Shown piece by piece: positions 45,130-56,640 of a stretch of 64,000 bases of DNA. How positions within the stretch are numbered: position 1 is the stretch's first letter; each line of letters opens with the position of its first letter. Source of the stretch: Massospora cicadina (taxonomy: Eukaryota; Entomophthoromycota; Entomophthoromycetes; Entomophthorales; Entomophthoraceae); the NCBI GenBank assembly GCA_022478985.1, contig JAKSZP010007880.1, positions 248,001 to 312,000 of the forward strand, in the 5' to 3' direction. A program made the translations under genes and the position numbers. The notes beneath the pieces were generated by a model. The model saw only the letters and a program-made list of their open reading frames with translations, ran no database searches and had not been told where the DNA came from.

Positions 45130-46630
45130 AATTAACTTAGGACAACGGTTACTACAATGGCCCCATTTTTAGCAGTAATTACAAATAATCTGAATAACAT
45201 TGGGCTTTTCTAAATGAGAGCCATACTTTGAAGATAAATCCTTTGGGGGAAATGGCCCAAGGCCACAGTTTGCAAGGCTCTTGATAACTCTCGTTGGGTG
45301 CTCCAAAAGTGACAATGCAAAGCTGTAGATAAACATTATATGGTTAATATTGTTCTCTATATTCAAAATGGGTGTCATTACCTAATAAAAATCTTGATAA
45401 GGCTTACAGGCATGGCATAGAACTATTTATGCATCAAAATCATAATAAAATTATCATTAGATAAAGTCTGTGATTCCAAATAAAAGCACTCCAAAAATTT
45501 TCATGGCTATATATATTCCAAAATAATTGTTGTGGAACTCAGTATTATTGGTGGGAATCTATTCCTACCCTTGATCTATTTTAATATTAAGGTCCTTGCC
45601 GTTGTGGTAGGTAAACCTGATCTTGTGTAATTTAGAGATAACTAACTTTTGGCCTTTTGAGTATAGCAAGTTCATTACTGTCACTAACTTAGCGTTCTCA
45701 GATGCCCAGCCCATAATTATCTCAAAGAGACTAATAAATATGTGCACGTTCACCTTTTTTCAAACTTTAGTAAGTTGTTAGGGATGAAATGAACTTAAGG
45801 TTCATGCTGGTATGGCCAAAGGCCCTGAGCTTTTCCTAAATGACTTCCTGAGTGATGGAGACAGGTTGTAGGCATAAACTGGCCTTATCCGTCAGAGAAG
45901 ACTGAGTAGAATCTCTTACAGGATCTAAAGTAGGATTACTAGTGGGGTTGCATGCAGGTTGGACCAAGGGTTCACAATTAATTGGGTCAGATTTCTTAGG
46001 AGGAAGAGTTGCCAGCATATCTGAACAAGCTGACGCCTAACGCTCAAAGCTGAGATAAAGCCCATAGGCACCTCCTTTGCACGCCACGCCTCATTGCCTT
46101 TGATTTCTCTTTCATAAAAAAAGTTTGTGATCTTCACCAATAATATCGGCGGTCTGGTCACCAGATTACCTATTAAAATAAGCACACATAGTAGCACCCC
46201 GCGCACTCCATCTGCAAAAGGACATTCATATTATTTACTTTTTGAGTAGCGGTCAAGATTCCGTTCTCATGCTAATATTCTCATTCACCAGTAACTAGAC
46301 CTTTTGACCTTGGGTTTTTTATTCAAGTTGCATCGCCTTCATCATTTGATACAAGTCTGTATCAGAGTAAACAGCTCCAAGCATAGCTACATTTAAACCA
46401 TTGAGGTGTTGTTGATGCATTTAGTTAAATTTTAGTTAAATATTTCATTTTACAATCATGGCCAAGTTTAATATCTGAGATTCGGCCAACTTAAGTATTT
46501 AAAGCTGCACATACTTGGTGAACATCATTATACAAGTTTTCTGGGCTTCTGAGGCAACCACTTCACCTTCAATAAATTGTACTACTTCCAATAGAGTAGA
46601 ACCTTCCACGGAGTCCATGGGATCCATACT
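45130..46630 (-). pseudogene. Gag of I
   Basis: A start at about 46627 reads MDPMDSVEGSTLLEVVQF and stays open for about 40 codons. The knuckle is CNYC, a stop, KWGHCSNRC at 45142-45183, with all four ligands in C-x2-C-x4-H-x4-C spacing and one stop among them. Between lie open scraps, for example 46206-45925. Confidence 0.65.
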
Positions 46631-46671
46631 TAATTTAAACTGACTTACAGTGAACTAATGTGAGCCTCCTA

Positions 46672-46690
46672 TAGTGAGAACCACAAAGTT
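46672..46690 (-). promoter_or_regulatory. Putative primer-binding site of I
   Basis: On minus: GTGGTTCTCACTATAGG, one base different over 17 from GTGGTTCTCACTACAGG at D's 5' LTR junction. Confidence 0.5.
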
Positions 46691-48540
46691 GAAATTAACA
46701 CTTAGGTGTGAGATTTCAGCAGCACAAATTACTATGTTTGAACTATATGGTATTATTAGAAGACAGCGACCCTAAAATAATTTTAAGAAAGCACTTTTTG
46801 GCAAGAGATATTTTTATTAAAACTAAAGAAGAGTGCAATGTAGTTACTGATACTAAAGGCTTGAAGGCTCACTTTGATGCCCTTCTTCTGCTAGGTTCCT
46901 TTTAGCAACATAGGAAAAAAGATCCCCTATACATAGTAATCCCACTGAGATATGCCCCTTCCACTAGCGTTCCCTTTGATGAATTTTATGTATACTAAGA
47001 AGCACTCTAAAATGGTAGACTATCAAACTGATTCTCCAAATTGGGCCAAGGAAATGAATCACTAGGAATCAGGGTATTTCCATAAAAGTTATGATCAACT
47101 GATTGAAACTGAGGTTATAGTGGAAGGCTATCATAAATATAGGATTCCTCATGCTGTATATTTTATGTCAGCTCAGAGGATAATAGAATTTGGGGATATT
47201 TAAAAATTGGAGCGGATATTAATGCCTTGTCTAATAGCTATTGTGATCAACAGCTTAAGGTAGTAAAATTTGCATTTGCGGGGTATGGGATTAGATATAA
47301 TTTATATTCAAATCTATGGCACTGAAGCAAAAACACCATAAAATAATTTTATACAACTCTGTCCACTACCTATCTAGTCAAGAGCCTCACGCACAAGACA
47401 CCTTATGCCATTAAATCATATTTCTAATTATATAAAGAAATATAATTATTAAAAATATATTGCATAAACGATGGTTGGTCAAACCACATGCATCATACAG
47501 TATGCATATTTCTATCAGAATTAAAACTTGTTACAACCTATTAGGTTTTTTCTTCCTAACTTTTCCAGGTTACTGTCATCATACCATTTACCTGTTGTCT
47601 AGTTCCATAATATAAACATCTGAAATCTGATGTCATAGCATTAATTTTAATACCTACTTTTTGGTTAGTAGCATTGTCATGCGCTTAACTTTTAAATGAT
47701 GACATTAATTTATGGGAATTTGCATCTAGTCTTTCCACCTGCAGCTATTGTCCCTATCTGTGCTTCATGAAAACTTCTGCCACCTACTTTTATCTAAGTG
47801 TTGACGGTTATATTTCTTAAGGCATGTCATATTGAGAAGTTAACATATTTTGAGATCATCTTGATATTCTGTTCCTAATTTTTGACTCACTTGATCTTTT
47901 GAGATAGGAATCTCCTATGCAGGCATAAATTTTTGTAGAGGAGTTCAAGTTTTTTTTATTTTTACTTTATCACCATACTTGTACTACTATCATCACTAAC
48001 AATAAGCTGGTACTCATAGACAGCCATTCTATGACCTCCCCACATATGCGCTGGATAATTTGATCAGTGTCAAGTATTGAGTTTTATTGCTCCAGAAGGT
48101 ATTATCTCCATGAACGAAATGTCAACTTATTTTATGAAATAAACAACACAACTTAAAGTAACCCTGACTTTGTTCACCTAAATTCAAGAACTCATGTGAT
48201 TACTTGCGGCTGAAGCCATTGGTGAAGCAGCTAAGTTTATGGCTTATATCTGTATCAAAGTTTTCATGATTTATAGAATCAGTGATCCTATGTAATGAGC
48301 ATTAAATGTTTTTTAGAGCTAGTGGTGCCCAATCCAAAAGGGGGATATGGGCACCAGATGATAAAACTGACGTTTGGTGTTTATGTATTATATATGTCAT
48401 AGGCTCTCATGCACTATATGCAGTATCTCTGTATGAGGATATATACCCGTTCATTATATATTTTTTTGTATATATTCAAGGCAAGCCGATCAGTGGATGG
48501 ACATTACCAAAACTAAAACTAAACTAAAAAACTAACGTAA
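46691..48540. other. AT-rich stretch, no gene
   Basis: Probably holds the decayed 5' LTR of I at its left (AAGTTGAAATTAACA resembles the D LTR edge TGTTGCGAAATTGAC). The plus frame near 48140-48240 gives QLKVTLTLFT and LLAAEAIGEAAKFMAYIC, a faint Gag-like scrap. I support no gene here. Confidence 0.45.
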
Positions 48541-48549
48541 CTACTTGGT

Positions 48550-50313
48550 TCAAACAAAACGCCCTAATGAGTGGATTGAGTCAAATGCTTCAAAAAGCAA
48601 CCAACCAGGTGGGAAGTGGAAACTGCTTATCCCTCCATGGCGGAAGGGGAGGGGGGAGTTGGGGGGCTCATCTTCAGCAGCCTCTTCAGCAGCAGCTTCT
48701 TCATCCCATAGTAGAGTGCATGTCACAGCAGATAGTAATGGCGTTGGGGCATCTGTGGCATGGGGTTCAATATCTCTAATAATTGGGATTTCATGTAAGT
48801 TGCCAGCTAGGTAAATGACACTGAGATATTCAGTTAAAGCTTTTTCAGCTTTGATGCGGGCGTTTGGGAGTTTAACAAACGTGGCAATGTTGGTTTGGGT
48901 TATTTTTGCTTTTGGATTCCATACTATAGTTTCCACGTTCTGGATAGCATCATTGACATTTTTGTGTAGCTGGTTCACTGTGATTTTACTTTTTGGGGTG
49001 AGGGTTGCGGGGATAATAGGAGGTGGAATTCCTCCTGTGAGCATTGCTACTAATTTAGTGACAGCTTTACACAGGGGACAACTTCTGGTGTTGCAGCTGC
49101 TTCAACTGCAAGCTGGTGATCACTGCAAAATACATTGGCATTTGGCTGTGGGGTATATAGTTGAGGGGGTATCTGGTGTCCCATTCTGAATTAATGAACC
49201 GCTTAATTTGCAGAGACGGTTCTTCAATGAACTTACCTGATTCGTCAATTTCAGCCAAAATTCTCATGGGTTTTGGTTAAATTGGATTGGTTTTTCAGCG
49301 TAAGGTTGAGGTTTGGTTGATTCATTTTGAGGAAGAGTGGTATTGAACTGGGATCTAATCTGATTCTTGATTGGAGGAATTATTTATGGCATTGGGGCGA
49401 GGAGGAGGCTGATTGGTGGCTGCAGGTGCAGCTGCAGCTTCCAGTTTTGGGGGTGGGGGAGGTATATTGTGCCCCATACTGGAACTTGTACAGGGTGGGC
49501 AGCAGATTGGAGGTCGGTGGATGAGTCATCCAATCCATTGGAAGTGGTTAAAGAGGGGCACTTGCATTTTGAGTGGTCCAACTCAAAACATGATGGACAG
49601 ATTGTCCACCCACCCTCGACATGGGCCCAAAATGGATGGTTGGGCGCTGAGGGAATAACGGTGCACAGCAGATTGACACAGCAATTTTATTAAATTCAGG
49701 GCTTATCATGGCATATTCCTGAGGCCCAGCGAGTCATGTAGCTCCATTTGGGACCACAAATTGTAAGATGAGGTTGGAGCCATAGGCTGCCAAACTGCCC
49801 ATCAGCTCCTGTGGAGCACTTTGGGGGGAGGTGGGTGGGCAAACCAGCAAATTGAACCACCAAAGTGGTGTCCTCTGGGAGCTGGGTCTGAGTTTTGGGG
49901 AGAGGGGTGCCCTGGAATACCAGGGGCACAGTTGCTGCAGTTGCATTATTGGCTTTGCAGGTGAAGCCAAGGTTTAAATACCCCTTGTAGGGGCGGAAAT
50001 CTATAAATCTGGTGGGTGTCATCACCACCTGTGCCATTTTGATAATGGCTTGGTCATGTTATGGGAATAGTTTCCCATATTTGACCCTTAGGCCATAGTG
50101 CATGTTGCTCTGGGGAAGCACCAGGGGGCAGTGAGGTACTGCTTGGGTACAAGCAATGTGGGCGTTGAGGTCCATAGGAGGAATGAATTATCCCATGGGT
50201 TTGAAATGACTGGGTGAACCAGTCCTAGTGCGTTTTCCTGCCAGCTGGAAAATGGTGGGGGAAGTTTTGCCGCTGCCCCACGCTGGAGCAGCCAGTGGAG
50301 AATCTGAGAACAT
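48550..50313 (-). pseudogene. Unidentified relic with CCHC knuckle
   Basis: From an ATG at 50313 (MFSDSPLAAPAWGSGK) one frame can be followed to 49384 through about four stops. It shifts for 49267-49067 (MRILAEIDESGKFIEEPSLQ) and returns to the first frame for a 165-codon open stretch, 49044-48550. CPSCFELDHSKCKC at 49558-49599 is a C-x2-C-x4-H-x4-C knuckle. The C-terminus has an acidic run, EEAAAEEAAEDE. It resembles a Gag or LINE ORF1 in having a knuckle, but I see no protease or RT nearby and no LTRs. Much richer in G+C than its surroundings. Function unknown. Confidence 0.6.
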
Positions 50314-50319
50314 TGGAGC

Positions 50320-52269
50320 AAAACTACAATGGGTGAATTTGATTTGTTTTATTAATTTGTGTAAACTTTGCTTGGATAGTTATGCCAAGCAGAGAGAGAG
50401 TAATCATTATATTTTTTTATTTTAAAATATAGTTTTTATTTTAATAAAATTCTAAAATTTTCTGTAAAACTGATATTATTCATAATTTGTTTTTTAATTT
50501 CTTTAATTCATATTATTATTACTTGAAATCTAAATTATACTCCTAGGTTGATGTTGACTTTAAAATACCTGTTGAATTTAATAATTTTTTTGTCATAATG
50601 TAAAAACTCAAGTTAATTATTTTTTAATTAATTTGTCTATTGTCTTTTAATTATCCAAAGGGTCTCATGAAGGTCCCTGAGGTCCCTCACCAGGTGGTTT
50701 AGCTTTCTGAAGATATTTTGGGTTAATCCTAAAGCCATAAAGATTAGTGGTTAGTTTAAGAGTGTCATTATGTTAACCGTGACTTGGCTCCTCATTGCAG
50801 CCAGAATATCCCCAAGTATAATTAGTTTTTAGATCTAATCAGTTTTTAGTATTGTATTACAGTTTTTGAGTTAGTCAAATACAATTATTGATGACTAGTC
50901 TTGGAATAATATGAAGATCATTCCTGTGATAAATTACCATACTGTTAAAGATAGGGTGCTATCAAAAGCTTAATTTGTGGTTTAAGTTTTCTCTGGTGTG
51001 GCTACAAATCTCTAGTAATGTTAACATAGTTTTTAGTTACTTAGTTACAGTGTTATATTTTGATGTTGATATTTTGATTTGTTAAAAGTTGAATCCCACA
51101 AACATTTAAAAATGTTAATCACTGTTCTTATTTGTACTTAAGTCTAACTACAATCTCATTAATGTTTAGTTATATATGTATTTTTAAAAGCAGCATGAGT
51201 AAGGCAAAAGTAAAAGATATCTAATATTCATATAATTATATAGTAAAACTTTTGCCTAATTTAAATATGACACATAAATATGATCTACAATATGCCCTTA
51301 AGAATCATTTTTAGGGGCCATCTTATGTTTATTACCTTTAACAGGTTTTTTTATATATCATATGATCAGTTTACTCGTTGGCGCATTAAGTAAAGATTCA
51401 TATTATTCAAAAAGAACAAAAAATTTTAAGTATCTGATTTTTATTAAGCTTACTGAGCCTCGTAATTTACTAAGTAAGGCCCAAAATACCCATGATAAGT
51501 TTGCCTTAGTGTAAGCACAGTTAAACCCTTACCATGGTCCTATATATGGGTTAACATAGAAAGTTTCTATATAATTTTATATATGGCAGAAGCATTTAAA
51601 ATATTTTAGTTAAATAATAGATAATGATAGAGTTTTTTATAAAAAGCTTTTAAAATTTAAGGAAATTGCATCTAAACTTTATCAGATTAAAGTCCTCAAC
51701 TTAGTTGGTAGTGTTATAATAAACCCAATACGTTGGAACCATCAGGGATTTACTCCCTCTTGGGTCACCCTTATACCTTCTTTATTTTCTTTATCTGAAA
51801 ACTTTTGATACCCTAAAATCCTTTATCACTTTGACATTTTTAAATTTTTCAATTATATAATCATTACCACTTTATGATAAAGCAAAGCATTCCACCTTTA
51901 ACCAGCTTCAAAAAAGGAGGAGGTTCTCAATTTGACCTGTATGTATGTTTTAATGTTTGATTATACATTACTCTGAATTATTAGACCAATTAGTATAAAC
52001 TTTCTAAATGAAAGAGGATGCTCCCACTTAGGTCTCATTCCAAATTTATAAGAATTAGTCCAATATCTCAAAAAGTAATTTGTTAATTATATAAACTTAT
52101 TGAAAGTGATGGTGGTAACTTATGAGATTAGTTTATCACTTCATAAACTTTAAACTGGCATCTTTATGTGATAGCTTCAAAGCATCTTCATTTGCTTACC
52201 TATAGTAAGATTTATAGTGTCAATGGTGGTCAAGAACAAGTCTAGTACTTTAAAAGATGGACATTGATA
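50320..52269. other. Very AT-rich stretch, no gene
   Basis: About 1.9 kb with stops in all frames and runs such as ATATAATTATATAG. No motif, no LTR ends that I can pair. Confidence 0.5.
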
Positions 52270-52570
52270 AGTTGGCAGTAATTAAACCTATCATCCTGAT
52301 TAAGTAAACACTAAACTGCATACTAAACCCACATAATAAGTCTTATCAACTAGTAAACACTAACCATTCAACCAAAACAAATTGAACCCATCATATCAAT
52401 TAATCACCAACTGTATACAGAAACCAGAGAGCTAATTTTATTTTTCAAATAATTACCAACTGCTTAGCAAAATAATGATACTAAAGCATTGATTTATTTA
52501 CCATCTGCTTACTCAAAATTATTGAGCCTATCAGTTTGCCAAGTAACAACAAACTGCTTAGTTAAAATGA
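52270..52570. repeat. Degenerate minisatellite, unit about 50 bp
   Basis: Units carry CACCAACTGTATACAGAAACC and GAGCCTA-like strings spaced about 46-50 bases. The same array lies at 59850-60070, where CACCAACTG recurs exactly 50 bases apart (59905, 59955). Confidence 0.55.
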
Positions 52571-53345
52571 TATAAAGATTACCTTTTTATACCATTGATA
52601 TGTTCTATATATGACTTTTTTATCTTTTTATAATTGAAAAGATGTAAAACAGCTTGAGGAGTGGTAGCATAGCAGGGTGGTTCCTGCTCCACTCTGGGTC
52701 AGGTTTTGATTGACACAAGTTTAAAACTAGCTTAGGCTAAAAATCTCAGTGTGGTATAACAATCCCAAGGTTGACCTGCCTTGTTTATTTTAAAAATGTA
52801 AACCAGCTTAAGATGGTCCCCAATGTTCCTAAATATCTGTCAAGTTTAGCTATTTCTGATATATTTTTAATGAGAAAGTTTTTATAATATATATATAATG
52901 ATTTTTTCTTTGTGTAGAAATAGTGATTTTTAAAAAGAGACTCAGAGTTAGACATTTTTTCAAAAATTAATTAGGAAAAAGAACTAACATTGAAAAAAGC
53001 ACTATTTTTTAGGGAAAAAAGAACTGTCTTCAATAAGGGTTACTAAAAAGTATGAAATATTTGATAAAAGTATAACTAATAATTAAAAACATGTTTGAAG
53101 TTGGCACTATATTTAAAAACTGGCTTATAGAAATTTTGCTCACAAATACAAATTAGAATTTATAATAATTTTGGGTCTGAGACAAAAGTATAAGCAACTT
53201 AGAATATACAGTGCTGAGTATATATATTATAAATGTCTATTATAAATCAGTTTAACTTATGACGCTGACTTCAAAAAGGTTTTATTAATTATATGTACTT
53301 TTATCAATTATTTGATATTTTTAGTGCCTTTTTTAGCATTTCTCC
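52330..53345 (+). repeat. AT-rich direct repeat, copy 1
   Basis: It aligns with 59850-60690: TCAAAATTATTGAGCCTATC, then AAAATGATATAAAGATTA, AATAGTGATTT, GAAGTTGGCAC and AGTGCT(G/A)AGTATATAT. It has a SINE that the other copy lacks. Function unknown; could be LTRs of an AT-rich element or a segmental duplicate. Confidence 0.65.
52656..52795 (+). mobile_element. tRNA-derived SINE
   Basis: 140 bases between ATGTAAAACAGCTT (52642-52655) and ATGTAAACCAGCTT (52796-52809), a 14-bp duplication with one change. The paralogue near 60150-60170 has AAACAGCTAAGATGG with no insert. The head has TAGCATAGCAGG (52666-52677), an A-box match, and about 25 bases on GGTTTTGATTG (52702-52712), a weakened B box. 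The tail is AT-rich and ends TTTTAAAA. Confidence 0.7.
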
Positions 53346-53734
53346 CCCCCAAAAAGATAGAATTAACATCTTCAGTTTTTGAATTTATCCCAGCTGCCCC
53401 TCCAACAATAATAAGGCCTATCTAGTAGCCTTTCCCAATGATTACCAACTACCATGATGTCTGATAGTTGCAAAACCCAAGGTGTGGTTAATACTTCAAA
53501 AATGATATAATTGGAATTCCAGTACCTCTATGATAAGAGTACTTTAATTTGGTACTTTTAAATGGTGATAATGTACAATTAAAGTGATAAATTTATAAGA
53601 TTTACTTTATCCAAAATATAAGATCAATTTTAAAAATAGTAGCATGGTATTCTAGAAATAAATTAGCTATTAAGAACATATATATTTTACCCTGATAGTA
53701 ACTGATCTTATTGATTTTTGATTAACTTAAAAAA

Positions 53735-53845
53735 TGAAGAGGTTCCACCCTAGTGCTGATTTTGAGTTTGAAACCTATATTGGCTAGAAAAATTCTCAGT
53801 ATAGTATATTTTTCTCAAGGTCAACCCAACAAAAATATTTTTAAC
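53735..53845 (+). mobile_element. 5'-truncated SINE copy
   Basis: It shares GGTTCC, the GAGTTTGAAACC B-box region, TTGGCTAGAAAAATTCTCAG and CTCAAGGTCAACCC with the SINE at 52656. The A-box half is missing. Confidence 0.55.
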
Positions 53846-53850
53846 ACCAA

Positions 53851-53855
53851 ACTCA
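53851..53855. repeat. Target-site duplication of H, left copy
   Basis: ACTCA; the right copy at 59820-59824 reads ACTCC. Confidence 0.6.
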
Positions 53856-54708
53856 TGTAAGGAGAGTGTCTATAAAACTCCTATTCCCAGCGTGGTAGTG
53901 CTTGATGCTCAGGCCCAACGCCAGGGAACTAGACATTATAATAAAAGTCATTATTGCCCCAGCAGAGGGTACTGGGGCAATAGTAACTTAAGAAAAAGCG
54001 AGCAATTTCAAGGTAAAACCCCAACCCAAATGATGCGGTGCATTAGAGGAGAAATGGGAAACGTCCCATGTTGGGGGGAACCTGGGCAAACCAACGGTGC
54101 ACTAGGGGATAGACTAAAAATAGATAAAATGTTGTGGTTAAGGTAGCGCGAGACAACCTTGAAGGGGTCCATACATAGGATTGTTTGATATAGCATTTTA
54201 TTAAAAAATGGTAAAAGGTGGAAATTTTATTTGGGAAGTTGACCAACAAGTCGTGTTGGTCATGGGAAACAAATTTTAAAAACATTGGGGAATAAGGGGT
54301 TTGCTGCAGTGGGCCCAAGCACCAACCCACCAATAGGCTAAATCTACCATCAGAATTGGTTTAGTATGCTGAAACTGACTTCACTCAAGTGATTGATTGA
54401 AGTTGGATATGACCTTTACGCGTTGTTTTGTAAATGGAATGGTTTTTGAAACCCCGTTCCTTGACTGACTGAATGGACCATCTACATTAATTTGATAGAC
54501 TGTCCATTTTAATGCCTGGGCTGACGTAAGAGGGGCTGAGCATTTGGCACCTCACTAGTACCAACCTGGGCATATTTAGCCTGTACCCAGCGTTGGTCTA
54601 GTGTATGCCTAAGGTCAGAGAGGTCCTGTAACTTCACCTTCTGGGCCTCCTGGCGCTCAGCCTTATCCTTGGGGTTGGTCCCCACAATGATTTCATGTGA
54701 TAATGACA
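53856..54708 (-). repeat. 3' LTR of H
   Basis: TGTAAGGAGAGTG to GATAATGACA, 853 bases. It contains a hairpin at 53953-53981 whose loop is inverted relative to the other LTR. Confidence 0.9.
53953..53981. repeat. Hairpin in the H LTR
   Basis: Stem ATTGCCCCAG/CTGGGGCAAT, loop CAGAGGGTA. The counterpart at 59060-59088 has the same stem and loop CACCCTCTG. Confidence 0.85.
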
Positions 54709-55152
54709 TTACCCTCTCCTCCTGATGGGGCTCAACCCCCCTCCAGGGGCTTGCGCAAGGAAATAGTTTTTGTGGACAGGGGCCAATTTCATGGCAGCAA
54801 TGGTCAGTTTGTGTTGAAATCTGACAGCCTGGGGGAAACGCTTGGTGAAGGCTTCAATCAGATCTTGGGCATGCACACAGTCGCATGCTGGAACCCAACT
54901 GTTCTCTGCAGCGTCAAAGCTCTTCCAGGATACCAGGTACTCCAGTCTTATTTTGACACGACGATAGGCAACTGTCTCTTCCAACTCCCACTCTGGCGCC
55001 CCATCCACAAGATAGGCCTCAAAAGTCTCTGGTGGGGGGCCCTCAAACAATGTCAGTTTGCTCTCATGAAAGACAGAGAAGATCCCAAATAAAGGGGGAA
55101 GATCTAGCTGGTATGAGGCATGCCCACCTTTTGTACAACACGATAGGGCCAA
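54709..55152 (-). pseudogene. Integrase tail and chromodomain of H
   Basis: A 147-codon open stretch contains a near-intact chromodomain: WELEETVAYRRVKIRLEYLV, then SWKSFDAAENSWVPACD, then the final helix AQDLIEAFTKRFPQA. The aromatic and ENSW positions that bind methyl-lysine tails in chromodomains are present. The reading ends with an IRRRG tail and TAA, which abuts the LTR, so those codons are the polypurine tract. Confidence 0.87.
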
Positions 55153-55434
55153 TCATCTTTGGTACCAGCTTCTTGCATGGATGCTTGATAGGGATGTTAC
55201 AAGCACAAGCATCACGAGATTCCCTTCCTTGTACGCAGGACCCACTCGGCGCTTCCCATCAGCGTTCTCCTTATACACTTGCATTACCGCCTCCAAGCTT
55301 GTGGAAACCCCCTGGTGGACCTTCTTGATTGTCTTGGCAAAGTCCACCACCTCTTCCACCTTAGACCCACAACTGGGCTCCATGTTAAAGGCGGGGTTAA
55401 AGCCATGGCTGGCGAAAAAAAGTGGAACAACCAA
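55153..55434 (-). pseudogene. Integrase C-terminal linker of H
   Basis: 93 open codons: MVVPLFFASHGFNPAFN, then VDFAKTIKKVHQGVSTSLEA, then RVGPAYKEGNLVML, the usual text between the integrase core and tail of chromoviruses (PFFALYGYHP...). Confidence 0.78.
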
Positions 55435-56069
55435 TCAAAGAATGCAACGTGTTGTTGTAACTAAATGGGATATAGGAAGGTGAGAAGCCAAATCTGAATG
55501 ATTCGCGGCGGTGTAACACCACAGGAACTACTCCAAGCACTGGTTCACTCATTCAGTCTGCCCATCTGATTGAGTTTGATAGGCAGTCAAATGGCAAAGG
55601 CAGATCTGAAGAGTCTTACACAACTCTTACTAAAAGATGGGAGGAATTGGGGTCCCCAGTCACTGATAATCACTTGGGGAACCCTATAGAGCGCAAACAC
55701 CTATGTGACGAAGAGCCTGGCCATCTCAGCCGCGGCTATTGTCATTCTGCAAGGAATGAAGTGGGATAACTTTGTAAAATAATCCACCACCACCATGATG
55801 GCATCGTAACCATCAGAGACAGGTAGTTCCACAATGAATTCCACTGATAGGAAAGTCCAGGGACCTTCAGCTTTCTGGGCTGGTACCAACAACCCTGCTA
55901 AAAGTTGCTAAATTTGACTTCATTTGGTTGCAGATCAAACACTCCTTACAATACCGCCCACCTGAGCAGGTAAGCCCTTCCAATTGTAGGTGCGACGTAT
56001 CAACTCCAAGGTCTTTGCTTTCCCAGGAGGACCAATGGTGATTCCATCATGATGGTCCCGGATGATTTT
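55435..56069 (-). pseudogene. Integrase core and zinc finger of H
   Basis: The open stretch 55892-55701 reads PWTFLSVEFIVELPVSDGYD, then AIMVVVDYFTKLSHFIPC with the first catalytic Asp. The second Asp and Glu segments lie in degraded frames to 55435 (PQVIISDWGPQF-type text near 55670). The Cys pair of the finger is near 55925-55945. Confidence 0.78.
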
Positions 56070-56640
56070 TCAGGCGCAGTGGTCCAGCAGGTACCCAAAG
56101 CGCCCCTGAAACCACATCATCTCATCCTTTATGTGATAACTCCTGGCTAGGTCCTCTTGATTTAAAGCGCTCTTATCAAGTACCATAGTATATTCAGCAG
56201 ATAGCGGATTAGAAAGGACCATCTTTCTGAACATACCATATTCATCCGCATTTTCCAGAGGTGAAAGCGCTGGCTCGTTGGCTGAGGGAGAGGGAAGTTG
56301 AGACACAATTTTATTTGGAGGAATCATCACCTGTGTGTTGTGGACCTCTACCTCCTTCGGATCAGGAGCTAAAGCAGGGTTGCAGCTTAAAGAATCCGCC
56401 AAACCATTATCCTTGTCCTTGGTGAATTTGTAGGAAAAGGCAAATTGGGCAAGGGTATCATGTCAATAGGTCTGCCGTGGGGTTAGGACATGAGGGGCGC
56501 GGTAGTACAGCAAGGCACGGTGATCTTTTCATAAGCGGAATGGTTGGGTAGAGCCATGCAAGTGGTGATGCCAATATGTCAGCGCTTCCACCACTGCTAG
56601 TAACTCCTTGTTGTAAATGGTGTAATTCAACTCAGGCAGA
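56070..56640 (-). pseudogene. RNase H C-terminus and linker of H
   Basis: The open stretch 56402-56070 begins MADSLSCNPALAPD (ADALSR in intact relatives), the RNase H end. It then gives a linker with FQGRFGYLLDHCA before the finger. 56640-56420 carries ELNYTIYNKELLAVVEALTY-like text in one frame. Confidence 0.72.

Larger units (their letters stand above)
44100..46690 (-). mobile_element. Relic I: 5' half of a gypsy element
   Basis: Minus strand: Gag start near 46630, CCHC knuckle at 45142-45183, protease at 44377-44650 and a linker to 44142. RT and the rest are absent; B's right end lies at 43848. A primer-site-like string at 46672-46690 marks the left edge of a probable decayed 5' LTR further right. 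Confidence 0.65.

Noticed and set aside
51100..51300. Possible AT-rich gene or replication origin
   Set aside because: Only AT richness; no repeated motif or open frame to support either.
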